This document shows positions 61,943-64,000 of a stretch of DNA of 64,000 bases, one piece after another; position 1 is the stretch's first letter; the number at the start of each line of letters is the position of its first letter. This stretch comes from Haloarcula halophila. Its GTDB lineage: Archaea > Halobacteriota > Halobacteria > Halobacteriales > Haloarculaceae. The stretch spans positions 1,674,001 to 1,738,000 of the forward strand of contig NZ_CP119559.1 in NCBI RefSeq assembly GCF_029278565.1. Direction: 5' to 3'. Below the pieces are notes generated by a model. The model was given only the letters and a program-made list of their open reading frames with translations. It was not told where the DNA came from and did no database searches. Position numbers and translations under genes: made by a program.

Positions 61943-62608
61943 ATGAAGTTCGTCATCGTCGGCTACGGTCGCGTCGGCTCGCGGACCGCGCGTATCCTCC
62001 AGAGCGAGGGCCACGAAGTCAGCATCGTCGAGAACAATCTCGAGAAGGCCGATCGGGCCCGCGACGCCGGGTTTACCGTCTTCGAGGGCGACGGCACCGA
62101 CGAGAGCGTCCTCGAAGACGCCGGCATCGAGACGGCAGACGCCATCGGCGGGCTGACCGGCGACCTCAACACCAACTTCACCGCCTGTATGATCGGCAAG
62201 GAGTTCGACTGTCGGACCGTCCTGCGGATCGACGCCGACTACCGCGAGGAGATCTACGAGAAGTACGCCGCCGACGTCGACGAGATCATCTACCCCGAAC
62301 GGCTCGGAGCCGCCGGCGCGAAGACGGCACTCCTGGGCGGGGACTTCAACGTCTTCGCGGACCTGACCGAGAAGCTCTCGATCGCCAGCGTCCGGGTCCC
62401 CGAGGGATCGCCGGTGATCGGCACGCGTGTCGTCGAACTGGACCTGCCCGGCGAGGCCCGGGTGTACGCACACGGCCGCGCCCACGAGTCGATGACGATC
62501 CCGCTCCCACAGACGGAGATCGAGGCCGGTGACAGCGTCGCCGTGATGGCTGCGCCCGAGGGGCTCGACGAAGTCCGGGCGGCGTTCGGCGGCGAGGCCT
62601 CTGCCTGA
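61943..62608 (+). CDS. trkA: TrkA-type potassium uptake regulator
   Basis: A 221-residue protein with one RCK unit. A TrkA_N Rossmann domain (MKFVIVGYGRVGSRTARIL, acidic strand end VEN) covers about 1-135, followed by TrkA_C (about 140-218, VPEGSPVIGTRVVELDLP and GDSVAVMAAPEG). Such subunits gate Trk/Ktr potassium transporters by NAD(H) or nucleotide binding. The membrane partner is not adjacent. It is divergent from rnz. Confidence 0.9.
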   Translation: MKFVIVGYGRVGSRTARILQSEGHEVSIVENNLEKADRARDAGFTVFEGDGTDESVLEDAGIETADAIGGLTGDLNTNFTACMIGKEFDCRTVLRIDADYREEIYEKYAADVDEIIYPERLGAAGAKTALLGGDFNVFADLTEKLSIASVRVPEGSPVIGTRVVELDLPGEARVYAHGRAHESMTIPLPQTEIEAGDSVAVMAAPEGLDEVRAAFGGEASA

Positions 62609-62766
62609 GAGCGGCGAAGAGGGGTATCCGGGCGCGCTGTGGGAGGATAGGATAGGATTGGTCGCCGGTGCGCGCCCGGATAAGGCGAGGGTTCCTCGGG
62701 AGATAAACACCCGTCAGACATGCGGCAGACGGTACGGCTTTTGCGCTCCCGTCCGTTCGTTGTTGT

Positions 62767-62862
62767 ATGACCTGGGGCGACCTGTTCGAACGAGCCAGCG
62801 AGTACGGGACGAGCGTCGAGCACGTCCGCGAAACGCTCTCGGAACGCCGCGACGATGGCTGA
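62767..62862 (+). CDS. 31-residue protein overlapping a PIN-like gene
   Basis: ATG at 62767 opens TWGDLFERASEYGTSVEHVR and ends LSERRDDG. It is a compact charged helix-turn-helix-like peptide with no Cys. Its stop lies eight bases inside the next gene (ATG at 62855), so the pair should be translated together. I recall similarly short genes before this family in other haloarchaea, which supports it being real. Function unknown; an antitoxin or cofactor role for the next protein is possible. Confidence 0.6.
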   Translation: MTWGDLFERASEYGTSVEHVRETLSERRDDG

Positions 62863-63328
62863 GTCGTCGCCGGCCCGCGTCGTCGCCGACGCCGACGTGC
62901 TGGCGGCGGACCTCCTGTGTGGCGACGGCCCCGCCCGGGCCGCGCTGGACCACGTGCGGTGCCACGCCTGGATGACCCTCGTCGCCAGCGATCCCCTGCT
63001 GGACGACGCACAGGCGGTGATCGAGCGGCTGAGCGATCCGCCGCTGGCGACCGACTGGCGCGAACGGATCGAGGGCGAACGCGAGCGGGTCGAACACCCG
63101 TCGGGGGACCACCCGGCGCTGGCCTCGGCCTATCGGGGCGGGGCCGCACACCTGCTGTCATTCGACGAGCGGCTTGGCAGCGCACAGACCGGCGCTGCCC
63201 TCCAGTCGCACATGCGGGTGAGCATCAGACCACCGGACGCCTTCGCGGGGCTGTTCGATCCGGAATCGCTGTACGCTGCCGTCGAGGGCGGGGAGTACCC
63301 CGGCCCCGACCGGGACCCGCGTGCCTGA
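62855..63328 (+). CDS. PIN-like domain protein (DUF7384 family)
   Basis: A 157-residue protein. VVADADVLAADLLCGDGPAR near 10-29 resembles the first acidic strand of PIN nucleases, and HLLSFDERLGSAQTGAALQS the later Asp-containing region. The end (FDPESLYAAVEGGEYPGPDRDPRA) is a haloarchaeal family trait. It probably keeps a PIN fold; whether it is an active RNase is unclear, since the usual four acidic residues are not all evident. Coupled to the 31-residue gene upstream. Confidence 0.75.
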   Translation: MAESSPARVVADADVLAADLLCGDGPARAALDHVRCHAWMTLVASDPLLDDAQAVIERLSDPPLATDWRERIEGERERVEHPSGDHPALASAYRGGAAHLLSFDERLGSAQTGAALQSHMRVSIRPPDAFAGLFDPESLYAAVEGGEYPGPDRDPRA

Positions 63329-63383
63329 CCGGTTTCGCCCCGTCGAATTTTTCTCCACGAGCCACGAACGACCGGACATCGAT

Positions 63384-64000
63384 ATGTTGTCCCGTCTCCG
63401 CAACCCCGAGTACACCGGAGCGAACCGCTGTCTTCCCTGTACGGTCGTCAACAGCGCCATCGCCGTCACGCTGGCGGGTGCGGTCGGTGTCGGGGTCGCG
63501 ACGGTCGCGACGCCCGTCGCCGGTGGCGTCGCCGCCCTGCTTGTGCTGGCCGGATCGGCGCTGTCGATCTGGCTCCGGGGATATCTGGTTCCGGGGACTC
63601 CGGAACTGACGAAACGATACATGCCGCCCTGGCTGTTGGCCTGGTTCGGGAAGGGGCCGGCGGCCGAGACGGGCACCAGCCACTTCGAGCAAGAGGACGT
63701 CGAACTGGAGACGATGCTGCTGGAACTCGATGTCCTGGAACCCTGTGACGACGTCGACGACCTCTGTCTGACCGACTCCTTCGACGAGGCCTGGACCCGC
63801 GAACTCCGGCAGGTCCCCGAGGATATCGACCCCCGTCGTGTCGTCGAACTGCTCGGGCTGGAAGCCGCCGAGGTCGGCATCCAGCAGTTCGACGACGCAG
63901 TCACGATCCACCGTGACGGTAGCCGTCTGGGGCAGTGGCCATCGAAGACGGCACTGCGTGTCGACGTCGCAGCCGCCCGGACGCTGGCCGAGTGGACCGA
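63384..64000 (+). CDS. membrane protein with acidic C-terminal domain, cut by the window edge
   Basis: The frame is open from ATG 63384 to the right edge (205 codons visible), with no stop in the window. The N-terminus has NPEYTGANRCLPCTVVN with a CxxC, then two hydrophobic segments (about 28-60, with a short gap), then a soluble acidic region (from about 90) rich in Asp/Glu and Leu. GRLRNP-like starts and CLPC suggest a conserved haloarchaeal membrane family that I cannot name. Function unknown. Confidence 0.75.
   Translation, partial: MLSRLRNPEYTGANRCLPCTVVNSAIAVTLAGAVGVGVATVATPVAGGVAALLVLAGSALSIWLRGYLVPGTPELTKRYMPPWLLAWFGKGPAAETGTSHFEQEDVELETMLLELDVLEPCDDVDDLCLTDSFDEAWTRELRQVPEDIDPRRVVELLGLEAAEVGIQQFDDAVTIHRDGSRLGQWPSKTALRVDVAAARTLAEWT

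Overview
The window is 64 kb of a haloarchaeal genome, probably the main chromosome of a member of the Haloarcula group (the genus-level guess is weak). The signs are very high GC with strongly acidic proteins, TATA boxes about 27 nt upstream of start codons (many transcripts probably leaderless), tRNAs without an encoded CCA end, a fused haem-copper oxidase subunit I/III, a Tat-type lipoprotein, archaeal pterin and tRNA-modification genes (MptD, TiaS), NAD-dependent glucose-6-phosphate dehydrogenase Azf, and several potassium-regulation (RCK/TrkA) proteins that suit a salt-in lifestyle.

Region 1 (1-10.9 kb): tRNA-Arg, a lipoprotein, azf, mptD, small haloarchaeal families, and an aerobic terminal oxidase operon (coxB, coxAC fusion, subunit IV). 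A two-gene unit with a stand-alone XylR_N/V4R sensor and a 63-residue protein follows. Region 2 (10.9-18.2 kb): an AT-richer stretch with a 737-residue secreted multi-domain protein, an ABC exporter, a DUF192 protein, tRNA-Val, a small zinc-ribbon protein and tRNA-Phe. The tRNA genes are followed by degenerate copies of their own 3' ends.

Region 3 (18.2-35.9 kb) is a cobalamin (corrin ring) cluster in three transcription units. A rightward operon carries cbiT, cbiL, cbiF, cbiG, two cbiH paralogues, a ferredoxin, an unrecognised protein with LAGLIDADG-like segments, a CbiX fused to a [2Fe-2S] domain, and DUF3209. A leftward operon carries ChlID-type chelatase, CbtB, CbtA and a [2Fe-2S] ferredoxin. 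A second rightward operon carries cobN, cbiC and cbiE, followed by a second cbiX. A winged-helix regulator is divergent from cbiT. A shared box, CAACCAwArTTGT, lies in both divergent promoter regions and is the best regulatory candidate in the window. CbiD and CbiJ are not seen.

Region 4 (35.9-64 kb) is mostly housekeeping: hisI, a phosphohexomutase, pyrE, an NCS2 permease, tiaS, a threonine synthase-like gene, citrate synthase, a potassium channel, threonine ammonia-lyase, tRNA-Ser, sensor kinases, redox enzymes, RNase Z and TrkA. Accessory signs here are a truncated ridA directly after ilvA, a duplicated tail of tiaS, GC-rich tandem repeats near 58 kb, and a 31-codon gene overlapping a PIN-like gene. 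The last gene runs off the right edge.
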